A program made the position numbers and the translations under genes. DNA of 15,971 nucleotides from Comamonadaceae bacterium. Its GTDB lineage: Bacteria; Pseudomonadota; Gammaproteobacteria; Burkholderiales; Burkholderiaceae_C. The notes under the pieces are model-generated. The model saw nothing but the letters and a program-made list of their open reading frames with translations, was not told where the DNA came from and ran no database searches. This document shows positions 6,062 through 13,254 of this stretch, in pieces. The DNA lies in contig CANIDW010000007.1 of the NCBI GenBank assembly GCA_947466165.1, positions 1 through 15,971 of the forward strand, in the 5' to 3' direction. How positions within the stretch are numbered: position 1 is the stretch's first letter; every line of letters begins with the position of its first letter.

Positions 6062-7122
6062 ACCCCCATGCCAACTCCACCATCCTGAGTTTTGAGGCTA
6101 TTCGAAACTTCATTGAGGCTGCGCTGAGTAGCCAGGGCCTGCCGCCAGCTGATGCCCTCAAAGTGGCGTCGCTGATGGCTGAGGCCGACATGCAGGGCTC
6201 TGACGGCCATGGCGTGATCCGCCTGCCCATGTACATCAAGCGCATCCAGGCCGGCGGCATCAACAAAAACCCGGTCATCAAGGTGGTGCAGGAGCGCGCT
6301 GCCATGGCCGTGGTGGATGGCGACAACGGCATGGGGCACCTGGTGGTGTCGCATGCGGTGGACCTGGCGATTGAAAAAGCCCGCAAATGCGGCGTGGCCT
6401 GGGTCAGCACCCGCTTTAGCAACCATGCCGGCCCGGCCTCGTTGTATGCGCGCAAGCCCTTGCAACATGACATGCTGGGCCTTTACTTTGCGGTGGGCAA
6501 CGCCAACCATTTGCCGCCCTGGGGCGGCATGGACATGCTGCTGTCCACCAACCCGATTGCCGCCGGTATTCCGACGGACAAAGAGCCGCCGGTGGTGCTC
6601 GACATGGCCACCACCGTGGCCGCTTACGGCAAGGTCAAGGCCAAGGCCAAGCGCGGCGAGATGATGCCCGAGGGCTGGATGATCGACCGCCAGGGCAAAC
6701 CGCTGACCGATCCGAAGCGCGCCGAAGAAGGCTTTTTATTGCCGATCGGCGAGCACAAGGGCTATGGACTGGCGCTCATCGTCGGCCTGCTCGCCGGCAC
6801 GCTGGGCGGCGCGGCCATGGGGCGCGAGGTGGTGGACTTCAATGCCGACCATGTGAGCATCACCAACACAGGCCAGGCTATTTTGGTGATTGACCTGAGC
6901 GCCTTTGGCGACCCGGCGGTCTTCAAGCACGCTGTCGATACGGTGGTCAAAGACATTCGAAACAGTGAAAAAATGCCCGGTGTGGAGCGCATCTGGCTGC
7001 CTGGTGAACAAAGCCACGAGCGCCGCCAGCGCTACCAGAGTGGCGGCATTCCGGTGGTCAACCAGCTCGTCACCGAACTCCAGTCCTTGGCCCGGGAGCT
7101 GGGCATTGCACCCCTTATATAA
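6058..7122 (+). CDS. Malate/L-lactate/ureidoglycolate dehydrogenase-family oxidoreductase (Ldh family)
   Basis: NAD(P)-dependent 2-hydroxyacid dehydrogenase of the Ldh_2 family (malate, sulfolactate, ureidoglycolate and related enzymes), with a fold unrelated to classical LDH/MDH. Family motifs: GSDGHGVIRLP (47-57), STRFSNHAG (117-125) with likely catalytic His123, STNPIAAGIPT (163-173), LDMATTVAAYGK (181-192) and GEHKGYGLAL (231-240). Length 354 is typical. Start: an in-frame TGA at 6043-6045 leaves TTG 6058 as the only sensible start; GAGGG (6044-6048) lies nine bases before it. The ATG at 6069 is in another frame. It is the first gene of the plus-strand cluster and 11 bases precede the semialdehyde dehydrogenase, suggesting that the hydroxyacid product feeds the same pathway. 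The exact substrate is not readable from sequence. Confidence 0.88.
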   Translation: MNPHANSTILSFEAIRNFIEAALSSQGLPPADALKVASLMAEADMQGSDGHGVIRLPMYIKRIQAGGINKNPVIKVVQERAAMAVVDGDNGMGHLVVSHAVDLAIEKARKCGVAWVSTRFSNHAGPASLYARKPLQHDMLGLYFAVGNANHLPPWGGMDMLLSTNPIAAGIPTDKEPPVVLDMATTVAAYGKVKAKAKRGEMMPEGWMIDRQGKPLTDPKRAEEGFLLPIGEHKGYGLALIVGLLAGTLGGAAMGREVVDFNADHVSITNTGQAILVIDLSAFGDPAVFKHAVDTVVKDIRNSEKMPGVERIWLPGEQSHERRQRYQSGGIPVVNQLVTELQSLARELGIAPLI

Positions 7123-7133
7123 GAACCCAGCAC

Positions 7134-8507
7134 ATGATTTCCTCCATCAATCCCGCCACAGACCAGCTGCTCGCCGAGTTTGCAGTCCATACCGAGCAGC
7201 AAATTGACCGTCAATTGGCGCAAGCGGCCAAGGCACAAAAAAGCTGGGCCCGCCTCGGCGTGCAGGCGCGCAGGCCCTATCTGAACAAAGTCGCTGCTAC
7301 ATTGCGCCAGCAAAAAGAGGCACTCGCCAGAATCATCACCCTGGAAATGGGCAAGCCCTTGAGTGAGGCGCTGGGCGAGGTTGAAAAATGCGCATGGAAC
7401 TTTGATTTTTATGCCGAGCAAGGCCCTGTCTTTCTGGCTGACCAGGTGGTGGCCAGCGCCGCCACCGACAGCCGCATTGTTTATGACCCGCTGGGCTTGG
7501 TGCTGGCGGTGATGCCATGGAACTATCCTTTCTGGCAGGTCATGCGGGCGGCTGCGCCTGTGCTCATTGGTGGTAACGGCTTGGTTCTCAAGCATGCCAG
7601 CAACGTGCCGCAATGCGCGATGGCGCTGGAGAAGGTGTTCAAAGACGCCGGGCTGCCCGAGGGTTTGTTTTGCACCATGATGGTGGGCGCTTCTGCGGTT
7701 CCCCGCCTGATTCAGGACGATCGGATTGCCGCCGTTACTTTCACCGGCTCGACGCCGGTGGGACGCAGCATTGCGTCGGTGGCCGGTCAGGCGCTGAAAA
7801 AACAGGTGCTGGAGTTGGGTGGCTCGGACCCCTTCATCGTACTGGCGGATGCCGACATCGAGGCCGCCGCTGCGGTGGGCGTGAAGGCGCGCTTTCAGAA
7901 CACCGGGCAAAGCTGCATTTCGTCCAAGCGTTTCATTGTTGAAGAATCCGTGGCCGGGCGCTTCGTGGACGCCTTTGTAGCGATCACGCAAAAGCTCGTG
8001 GTCGGCGACCCGTTTGCGCCAGCCAGCACCATCGGCTCGATGGCGCGTCGCAACCTGCGCGATGAACTGCATGCACAGGTTGTGGCCTCACTGGGAGAGG
8101 GTGCCAAATTACTCACTGGTGGAAACCCCATTGAGGGACCTGGCGCTTTCTATCAACCTACGGTGCTTGACCATGTCTCGCCCGCCATGACGGTTGCCAG
8201 AGAAGAAACCTTCGGCCCTGCCGCAGCCATCATCCGGGTGAAGTCGGTGGACGAAGCGATCATGGTGGCCAACGGCACGCCCTTTGGCTTGGGTGCCTCT
8301 TTATGGACTGGTGACATGGACCGGGCGCGCTTGTTGACGCACCAGATTGATTGCGGCGCAGTTTTTGTGAACGGCATGGTGGCCTCTGACCCGCGCCTGC
8401 CCTTTGGCGGCACCAAGCAGTCCGGCTATGGACGTGAACTGGGCTACTTGGGGCTGCACGAATTCACCAACATCAAGACGGTCTGGACCGGCCCGGCCAA
8501 AACCTGA
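7134..8507 (+). CDS. Aldehyde dehydrogenase, succinate-semialdehyde dehydrogenase (Sad/YneI)-like
   Basis: NAD(P)+-dependent oxidation of an aldehyde, probably a semialdehyde, to the acid in the cytoplasm. The 457-residue protein resembles E. coli Sad (YneI, NAD+-dependent succinate semialdehyde dehydrogenase, about 462 aa) along its length, including MPWNYPFWQVMR, LELGGSDPFIVL and the end LHEFTNIKTVW. Key residues: Asn130 (PWN), Lys153 (LKHAS), nucleotide loop GSTPVG (205-210), general base Glu227 (ELGG), catalytic Cys261 (NTGQSC), ETFGP (358-362) and FGGTKQSGYGRE (424-435). No signal peptide. ATG 7134 has no strong ribosome site and lies 11 bases after the Ldh gene, so coupling is likely. 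Substrate specificity within this group varies; succinate semialdehyde is the family default rather than a demonstrated substrate. Confidence 0.9.
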   Translation: MISSINPATDQLLAEFAVHTEQQIDRQLAQAAKAQKSWARLGVQARRPYLNKVAATLRQQKEALARIITLEMGKPLSEALGEVEKCAWNFDFYAEQGPVFLADQVVASAATDSRIVYDPLGLVLAVMPWNYPFWQVMRAAAPVLIGGNGLVLKHASNVPQCAMALEKVFKDAGLPEGLFCTMMVGASAVPRLIQDDRIAAVTFTGSTPVGRSIASVAGQALKKQVLELGGSDPFIVLADADIEAAAAVGVKARFQNTGQSCISSKRFIVEESVAGRFVDAFVAITQKLVVGDPFAPASTIGSMARRNLRDELHAQVVASLGEGAKLLTGGNPIEGPGAFYQPTVLDHVSPAMTVAREETFGPAAAIIRVKSVDEAIMVANGTPFGLGASLWTGDMDRARLLTHQIDCGAVFVNGMVASDPRLPFGGTKQSGYGRELGYLGLHEFTNIKTVWTGPAKT

Positions 8508-8537
8508 AGCCAGATCTGCAAACTAGGAGCAAAGAAA

Positions 8538-9074
8538 ATGGGTGTCAAATTTCTCGAGCATGTGTTGATACTGACCCACGACCCCGAGGGCACGCGCGAC
8601 TGGTTTTGCGAGAACCTCGGCTTTCGCAACGGCTACCACCCGGAGTTCGGTTTTCCGGTCTACTGGCTCTACATCGGCGAGCAGGACGTGCTGCACATCG
8701 GTAAGGCACGGCACTCCACGCATCAGGACACCTACCTCAAGACGCCCAGCGACCAGGCCGGCATTGACTACTCGGCCGCCGGTGCGCCCGGTTCAGGCCG
8801 CATTGACCATCTTTGCTTTAACTCCGAGGGCATGGCCGAGTTCATTGAACGCCTGACGCAAAACGGCGTCGAGTTCAGCGAGCGCAAGGCACACAACTCC
8901 AACCTCTACCAACTCTTCATGCGCGAGCCCATCAACGGCATCAAAGTCGAGCTGAACTTCGCCTGGGAAGAAGCCGCCAACATGGGACGCGTGCCCAAGT
9001 GGACGGACGCCGGTGAAAACGCAGAGCCCGCAGCCAACATCACCGCCTCCAAAGCAGTGCCGGCCAAGGCTTAG
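8538..9074 (+). CDS. VOC-superfamily (glyoxalase/extradiol dioxygenase-like) protein
   Basis: A 178-residue cytoplasmic protein of the vicinal oxygen chelate fold, which includes glyoxalase I, extradiol dioxygenases, epimerases and fosfomycin-resistance enzymes. Two beta-alpha-beta-beta-beta modules are visible: about 4-60 (FLEHVLILTHDPEGTRDWFCENLGF as strand and helix, VYWLYIGEQDVLHIG as strands) and about 86-142 (RIDHLCFN, then GIKVELNF). Likely metal ligands by position are His8, His53, His91 and Glu138, the glyoxalase-type pattern. The C-terminal 30 residues are an Ala-rich, probably unstructured extension (ends SKAVPAKA). AGGAG at 8525-8529, eight bases upstream, supports ATG 8538. It sits between an aldehyde dehydrogenase and a binding protein, so either a pathway enzyme or aldehyde/dicarbonyl detoxification is plausible; the reaction is not known. 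Confidence 0.82.
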   Translation: MGVKFLEHVLILTHDPEGTRDWFCENLGFRNGYHPEFGFPVYWLYIGEQDVLHIGKARHSTHQDTYLKTPSDQAGIDYSAAGAPGSGRIDHLCFNSEGMAEFIERLTQNGVEFSERKAHNSNLYQLFMREPINGIKVELNFAWEEAANMGRVPKWTDAGENAEPAANITASKAVPAKA

Positions 9075-9111
9075 TTCGAAGTCATTTTTTTCAATCAACC
9101 CGGGATTTCAC

Positions 9112-10089
9112 ATGAACAGACGACATCTGCTTTCCAGTGGCACGGCGGCCTTGCTGGCCGGGCTGAGCATGCCTGCGTGGGCTCAAAAATACCCCGGCGG
9201 CCCAGTCAGCATTGTGCTGCCCTTGCAAGCCGGCAGCGCCTCTGACGTGGCGGTGCGCCACATGGCCGAACGCCTGGCAACGCGCTTGGGCGGCGGTTTT
9301 GTGGTGGAGAACGTGGCCGCTGCCGCTGGCCTCGTGGGGCTCGAGAAGATCTCCCGCGCCAAAGCCGACGGGCAGACTGTTGCGGCGCTCAACAACAGCA
9401 TCATGACCATCTTGCCGCACCTGCAGGCCAAGAACATGAAAGTGGACACCCGCAAAGACTTTGTGCCGGTCGCCGGCATTGCCAACATACCGACCTTTTT
9501 TGCGGTGCCCGCCAGCTCGTCTGTGCGCAATATTCAGGACCTGGTCAAACTGGCCAAAAGCGAACCCAAGCGCATCAACTACTCTTCCGGTGGTGTCGGC
9601 AGCCCGCAGCACCTGGCCACCGAGATGTTCACCGCCTACACCGGCACGCAACTCACGCATGTGCCCTACCGCGGCGCCAGCCAGGCGGCGCTGGCCGTGG
9701 CCACAGGCGAAGTGCAGCTGATGTCGATGGCGCTGTCCTTGGCACAACCCTTTTTGCAGGACAACCGGGTGCGCCTGATCGGCTACTGCGGCACCGACCG
9801 TCATGCGCAGTTTCGTGACATCCCGACCTTGCAGGAGCAGGGCGTGCGCGACTACGACTACTCGTCCTGGGTGGCCTTGTTTCTGCACAAGGACGTGCCC
9901 GCAGATGTGCTGGCAGTCTTGCGTCGAGAGGCGCAGGCGATCAGCGAAGACAAAGATTTCCAGCTACAGCTCATTCGCTCCGGCCTGGAGCCTTGGCCGC
10001 GCACTGCCGCTCAGTTGGGCCCCTTGGTCGAGGGCGACTTCCAGCGTTGGAAAAAGATCATCCAGGACGCCAATATCCAGGGCACCTGA
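9112..10089 (+). CDS. Bug/TctC-family periplasmic solute-binding protein (orphan)
   Basis: A 325-residue periplasmic binding protein of the Bug (Bordetella uptake gene)/TctC family, which binds small carboxylates and related compounds for tripartite tricarboxylate transporters. The signal peptide is clear: MNRRHLLSSG, hydrophobic core, cleavage after PAWA (residue 24). The RRHLL suggests possible Tat export. Family motifs: DFVPVAGIA (116-124), YSSGGVGSPQHLATEMF (157-173), THVPYRGASQA (182-192), RLIGYCGTDR (221-230) and WVALFLHKDVP (253-263). The start at 9112 puts the signal at the N-terminus; the longer start at 9013 overlaps the VOC gene and hides it. No TctA or TctB membrane gene is present, a common state for Bug proteins in Burkholderiales. 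It may supply another transporter or act as an extracytoplasmic sensor partner. Confidence 0.9.
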   Translation: MNRRHLLSSGTAALLAGLSMPAWAQKYPGGPVSIVLPLQAGSASDVAVRHMAERLATRLGGGFVVENVAAAAGLVGLEKISRAKADGQTVAALNNSIMTILPHLQAKNMKVDTRKDFVPVAGIANIPTFFAVPASSSVRNIQDLVKLAKSEPKRINYSSGGVGSPQHLATEMFTAYTGTQLTHVPYRGASQAALAVATGEVQLMSMALSLAQPFLQDNRVRLIGYCGTDRHAQFRDIPTLQEQGVRDYDYSSWVALFLHKDVPADVLAVLRREAQAISEDKDFQLQLIRSGLEPWPRTAAQLGPLVEGDFQRWKKIIQDANIQGT

Positions 10090-10099
10090 GTCCGCTGGC

Positions 10100-11029
10100 A
10101 TGGCTGTTTCCCCGATTCGTTTGGCTGGTTACCAAGGCCAGGGCTCTATCCTGACCGGCGCGCTGCGCCAATTGACCGGTCAGCTGCAAGACTCCGGCTG
10201 GGGCTTGCCTGTCGATTGCGAAGACGACGTCACGGTCGCGCAAGAAAAAGCCAGCGCGCTGTTTGACTCTGTGGAGCAAGGCAATCGGCATATCTGCTAC
10301 ATGGCTTCGGGTTACCTGTCAGCGCGCGTGCCTGAGCTGGCGGTGCTGGACCTGCCTTTTTCAGTCGCGGACCGCGCTGCGGCACTGGCCGCCCTGGACG
10401 GACAGGCCGGCCGCATGCTTAGCCGGGCAGTGGCCGCGCAAAGCGGCTTTCAGGTGCTGGCTTACTGGGACAACGGTTTTCGCCACATCTCCAATGCCGT
10501 GCGCCCCATCACCAGTCCCAAGGACTGTGCGGGTATGGTGATACGCACGCTGGACAGCGCCCATTACCGCGCTGCATTGAGTGCGCTGGGTTTTGCGCCT
10601 GTGACCACGGATGTGCGCGAGTTGCTGCGCGTGGTGCAAAGCGGCGAAGTTCAGGCCCAGGAAAACCCCTTGACCAATTTGCTCAACTTCGGCCTGTGGA
10701 AATACCACCCGCATGTCAGCCTGACGCAGCATTACTTTGGTGTGCTGCTGCTGGTCTGCCCGCGCAGCTGGTACGAGGGGCTGAGCGCCGCCCAGCGGCA
10801 GACCTTGTCGGTGGCCGCCAAGTTGGTCACGCATGAGCAGCGCAACAACGCTGAAACGCAAGACGCGATTGCGCTGGCCCAGCTCAAAAGCCACGGGGTG
10901 CAGGTGGTCGCCGCAGATGCGATCGACTTGGCCGCCATGCGCCTGGCCACGCAAGAAGTGGCGCAGCAACAACGCCAGAGCTTGCCCCCCGATCTGCTGC
11001 GTGCCTATTTCCAGGGCATGGCGCACTGA
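10100..11029 (+). CDS. TRAP-type solute-binding (DctP-like) protein without a signal peptide
   Basis: A 309-residue protein of the TRAP substrate-binding fold. It begins directly with the first beta strand (PIRLAGYQG, 5-13). There is no hydrophobic export signal, and upstream in-frame sequence within the Bug gene supplies none. Ligand-associated features of DctP proteins are retained: GYLSARVPELAVLDLPFSV (71-89), WDNGFRHISN (123-132), DCAGMVIRT (142-150) with Arg149 at the usual ligand-arginine position, and SGEVQAQENPLTNLL (181-195). It therefore looks like a working binding domain kept in the cytoplasm. It starts 10 bases after the Bug gene (weak ribosome site), so coupling is likely. Possible roles are cytoplasmic ligand sensing, substrate sequestration or an enzymatic activity; an unrecognised export route is also possible. 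No membrane segment is seen. Confidence 0.8.
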   Translation: MAVSPIRLAGYQGQGSILTGALRQLTGQLQDSGWGLPVDCEDDVTVAQEKASALFDSVEQGNRHICYMASGYLSARVPELAVLDLPFSVADRAAALAALDGQAGRMLSRAVAAQSGFQVLAYWDNGFRHISNAVRPITSPKDCAGMVIRTLDSAHYRAALSALGFAPVTTDVRELLRVVQSGEVQAQENPLTNLLNFGLWKYHPHVSLTQHYFGVLLLVCPRSWYEGLSAAQRQTLSVAAKLVTHEQRNNAETQDAIALAQLKSHGVQVVAADAIDLAAMRLATQEVAQQQRQSLPPDLLRAYFQGMAH

Positions 11030-11070
11030 GTTTTTTTTCAATCTTTTTATCACTACCAACTGAGACATCT

Positions 11071-12054
11071 ATGAAAGTTAAAGCAGTCCGATTCCACGCC
11101 GCCGGCGGCCCTGAAGTTCTGAAAATAGAGCAACTTGATTTGCCCGAACCCGCGCAGGGCGAAGTGACTATTCGCCATACCGCCATTGGTTTTAACTTCC
11201 AGGACATTTATGTCCGCTCGGGCATGTACCCGGTCGAGCTGCCCTCTGGGCTGGGCACTGAAGCGGCCGGCGTGGTTGAAAAAGTCGGCCCCGGTGTGAC
11301 AGATTTCAAAGCGGGTGACCGCGTCTGCTACATCAGCGGCCCGGTGCTGGCTGCCTGCGCCAGCCACCGCAATTACCCGGCTGCGCGTCTGCTGCATTCG
11401 CCCGACTTCATGACAGACGAGCAACTGGCTGCCAGCATGCTCAAAGGCATGACGGTGGAGTACCTGATGCAGCGCTGCTACCCGGTCAAGGCCGGGCAAT
11501 TCGTTTTGATGCACGCAGCCGCAGGCGGCGTGGGCCTGCTCGCAGGGCAGTGGGGAAAGCACCTGGGTGCACGCATGATCGGCGTGGCAGGCGGCGCTGA
11601 CAAAGTGGCTTTGGCCAAGGCCAATGGCTACGAGTTCTGCATTGACCGGCGCACCGAAGACATTGCCGCGCGCGTCAAAGAGATCACCGGTGGCGCCGGC
11701 GTGCCCGTGGTGTTTGACTCTGTGGGCAAAGACTCGTTTGAGGCCTCACTCAACTCACTGGCACCCCGTGGCTACTTTGTGTCTTTCGGCACCACCACCG
11801 GCGCGCCGCCGCCTGTGGTCGCCGGCACCTTGCAAAAAATGGGCTCGCTGTATTTCACGCGGCCCACGCTGGTCACTTACACCGCCTCGACCGAAGACTT
11901 GCGCAACTCAGCAGCTGCGGTGTTTGACATGTTCAAGCGCGGCGCTCTGAAAGTCAGCATCAACCAGCGCTACAAGATGCAAGACGTGGCCCAAGCCCAT
12001 GCCGATCTGGCAGGCGGCAAAACCTCGGGTTCGAGCATCATCCTGCCAAGTTGA
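11071..12054 (+). CDS. Quinone oxidoreductase, zinc-independent MDR family (QorA-like)
   Basis: NADPH-dependent quinone/enone reductase of the medium-chain dehydrogenase/reductase superfamily, cytoplasmic. The 327-residue sequence closely follows E. coli QorA (Qor): GGPEVLKIE (12-20), IGFNFQDIYVRSGMYP (39-54), LPSGLGTEAAGVVEKVG (57-73), LKGMTVEYLM (124-133), nucleotide-binding HAAAGGVGLLAGQWGK (148-163), VFDSVGKDSFE (214-224), VSFG (237-240) and GSLYFTRPTL (258-267). The zinc-ligand cysteine cluster of alcohol dehydrogenases is absent, as expected for quinone reductases. It starts 41 bases after the signal-less TRAP-like gene. A hairpin with a short T-run follows its stop, so it is probably the last gene of the first transcription unit. 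It may reduce a pathway enone or detoxify quinones. Confidence 0.9.
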   Translation: MKVKAVRFHAAGGPEVLKIEQLDLPEPAQGEVTIRHTAIGFNFQDIYVRSGMYPVELPSGLGTEAAGVVEKVGPGVTDFKAGDRVCYISGPVLAACASHRNYPAARLLHSPDFMTDEQLAASMLKGMTVEYLMQRCYPVKAGQFVLMHAAAGGVGLLAGQWGKHLGARMIGVAGGADKVALAKANGYEFCIDRRTEDIAARVKEITGGAGVPVVFDSVGKDSFEASLNSLAPRGYFVSFGTTTGAPPPVVAGTLQKMGSLYFTRPTLVTYTASTEDLRNSAAAVFDMFKRGALKVSINQRYKMQDVAQAHADLAGGKTSGSSIILPS

Positions 12055-12075
12055 TTCGGGAAAACCCGAATTTTG
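12054..12075 (+). terminator. Short hairpin after the quinone oxidoreductase, possible terminator
   Basis: A perfect 7-bp stem ATTCGGG (12054-12060) / CCCGAAT (12065-12071) with an AAAA loop is followed by T residues at 12071-12074. It begins at the last base of the stop codon. The stem and T-run are short, so read-through into the TRAP genes is likely. Confidence 0.5.
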
Positions 12076-12126
12076 ATATCACCTTGATATGGCTAGGGTT
12101 GAAATAGGTATTGGACGCCTTGATGT
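12073..12126. repeat. TTGATAT-type short repeats upstream of the TRAP operon
   Basis: TTGATAT occurs at 12073-12079 and 12084-12090, an 11-bp period (one helical turn). CCTTGATAT (12082-12090) recurs as CCTTGATGT at 12118-12126, 36 bases on, overlapping the putative promoter spacer. The spacing on one DNA face would fit cooperative binding of a regulator, but the units are short and could be chance. Confidence 0.3.
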
Positions 12127-12138
12127 TCAGCGTATAAA
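12111..12138 (+). promoter_or_regulatory. Putative promoter of the TRAP transporter operon
   Basis: TATAAA (12133-12138, 5/6 match to the -10) is preceded after 16 bases by a weak -35, TTGGAC (12111-12116, only TTG conserved). Transcription would start near 12145. A strong ribosome site AGAGGAGA (12162-12169) then precedes the ATG at 12175. The weak -35 suggests activator dependence. Confidence 0.4.
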
Positions 12139-12174
12139 TTAAGCGGTGAAATTTAATAATCAGAGGAGACTTTC

Positions 12175-13242
12175 ATGATCAATCGTTTCAAATCCACTTT
12201 GCTGGTTGGCTTGCTGGGCCTGCTGGGCGCGTCAGCGGCCAGCGCCGAAGACATCAGGCTGCGTATCGCCTCGGGTCACCCGGCGGCCAATACCTATGTC
12301 AACCTGATGCAGAACTTCTTTGTGCCCGAAGTCACCAAGCGCGTGGCTGCCCGCACCGCGCACAAAGTTGAATTTGTTGAAGGTTACGGCGGCTCCATGG
12401 TCAAGGTGGCCGACACGCTGGAAGGCGTGCAGTCGGGCCTGATCGACATCGGCGGTTACTGCTTTTGCTTTGAAGCCTCCAACCTGCCGCTCAATGCGTT
12501 TCAGGTCATGCTGCCCTTTGGTTCCATGAACTCTGAGACCAGCGTCAAGCTCGCGCGCACTGTCTACAACAGGGTGCCCCAGTTGTCCAAGGTCTTTGAG
12601 GACAAGTTCAACCAGCAGCTGATCGCTCTCATTTCTGACAACGGCTACAACCTGGGCACCACTTTTGAGTGGAACAAGGTCAGCGACCTCAAAGGCCGCA
12701 AGATCGCCGGTGCCGGCCTGAACCTCAAATGGCTGGAATACGCCGGCGTGGTGCCGGTGCAGTCTTCGCTGCCCGAGGCTTACACCTCCATGCAGACCGG
12801 TGTTTACAACGGCTGGATCATGTTCCCGTCGGCCTGGGTCAACTTCAAGCTCAATGAAGTGGCCAACAACTACACCGAAGTCGGCTTCGGCGCCATCACC
12901 TGGCACGGTCTGACCATCAACAAGGCCCGCATGGCCCGTTTGCCCAAAGACGTGCAGGCCATCGTCATTGAGGTGGCCAAAGAGTTCGAGGCCAAGACAG
13001 GTTCTGTCAACCAGGAAAACTATCCCAAGCAGATTGCCCAGCTCAAGACCATGGGCGTGAACGTCAAGTCCGTGCCGGATGCGGTGCGCCTGGAGTGGGC
13101 CAACTCGCTCAAGGACTGGCCACAAGCCATGGCGACCGACCTCGATGCCAAGGGCCTGCCCGGCTCGCAGGTGCTGAAGATCACGCTGGAAGAAGCTGAA
13201 AAGCTGGGCCACAAATGGCCTGTGCGCTACGTGATCAAGTAA
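12175..13242 (+). CDS. TRAP transporter solute-binding protein (DctP family)
   Basis: Periplasmic binding protein of a tripartite ATP-independent periplasmic transporter. A Sec signal peptide (basic MINRFK, Leu-rich core, cleavage after ASA at residue 24) is followed by a typical DctP fold of about 330 residues: IRLRIASGHP (27-36), GSMVKVADTLEGVQSGLIDIGG (73-94), LISDNGYNLGTTFEWNKVSDLKG (152-174), EAYTSMQTGVYNGWIMFPSAW (201-221) and WHGLTINKARMARLP (243-257). In canonical DctP proteins DLKGLKIR carries the ligand-binding arginine; here the segment is DLKGRKIAGAG, with Ala178 at that place. The ligand may therefore be uncharged or held differently. It is the first gene of the TRAP operon, with a strong ribosome site, and lies 12 bases before dctQ. 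The high expression signal fits the need for excess binding protein. Confidence 0.92.
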   Translation: MINRFKSTLLVGLLGLLGASAASAEDIRLRIASGHPAANTYVNLMQNFFVPEVTKRVAARTAHKVEFVEGYGGSMVKVADTLEGVQSGLIDIGGYCFCFEASNLPLNAFQVMLPFGSMNSETSVKLARTVYNRVPQLSKVFEDKFNQQLIALISDNGYNLGTTFEWNKVSDLKGRKIAGAGLNLKWLEYAGVVPVQSSLPEAYTSMQTGVYNGWIMFPSAWVNFKLNEVANNYTEVGFGAITWHGLTINKARMARLPKDVQAIVIEVAKEFEAKTGSVNQENYPKQIAQLKTMGVNVKSVPDAVRLEWANSLKDWPQAMATDLDAKGLPGSQVLKITLEEAEKLGHKWPVRYVIK

Positions 13243-13254
13243 GACAAGAGCCCG

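Noticed and set aside
6069..6071. ATG just inside the Ldh-family gene as its start
   Set aside because: It is in a different frame from the conserved protein. TTG 6058 with GAGGG upstream is the only start consistent with the frame and the upstream stop at 6043.
5962..6510. 182-codon minus-strand frame at the beginning of the Ldh-family gene
   Set aside because: It is antisense to conserved dehydrogenase sequence and shows no motif of its own.
7032..8072. 346-codon minus-strand frame opposite the aldehyde dehydrogenase
   Set aside because: Composition is His/Arg/Gly-rich and without motifs; the plus-strand frame carries all catalytic residues of the aldehyde dehydrogenase family.
9091..9888. 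265-codon minus-strand frame opposite the Bug gene
   Set aside because: No domain or signal; the opposite strand encodes an intact Bug protein with signal peptide.
9803..10099. In-frame N-terminal extension of the signal-less TRAP-like protein
   Set aside because: It overlaps the Bug gene, is Arg/Ser/Pro-rich and contains neither a signal peptide nor family sequence. ATG 10100 directly precedes the first strand of the fold.
9111..11029. Frameshifted fusion of the Bug and TRAP-like genes
   Set aside because: The two belong to different binding-protein families, each complete, with a normal stop, a 10-base gap and a new ATG between them.
11030..11060. T-run after the signal-less TRAP-like gene as a terminator
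   Set aside because: Eight T residues (11032-11039) follow the stop, but I find no convincing stem before them.
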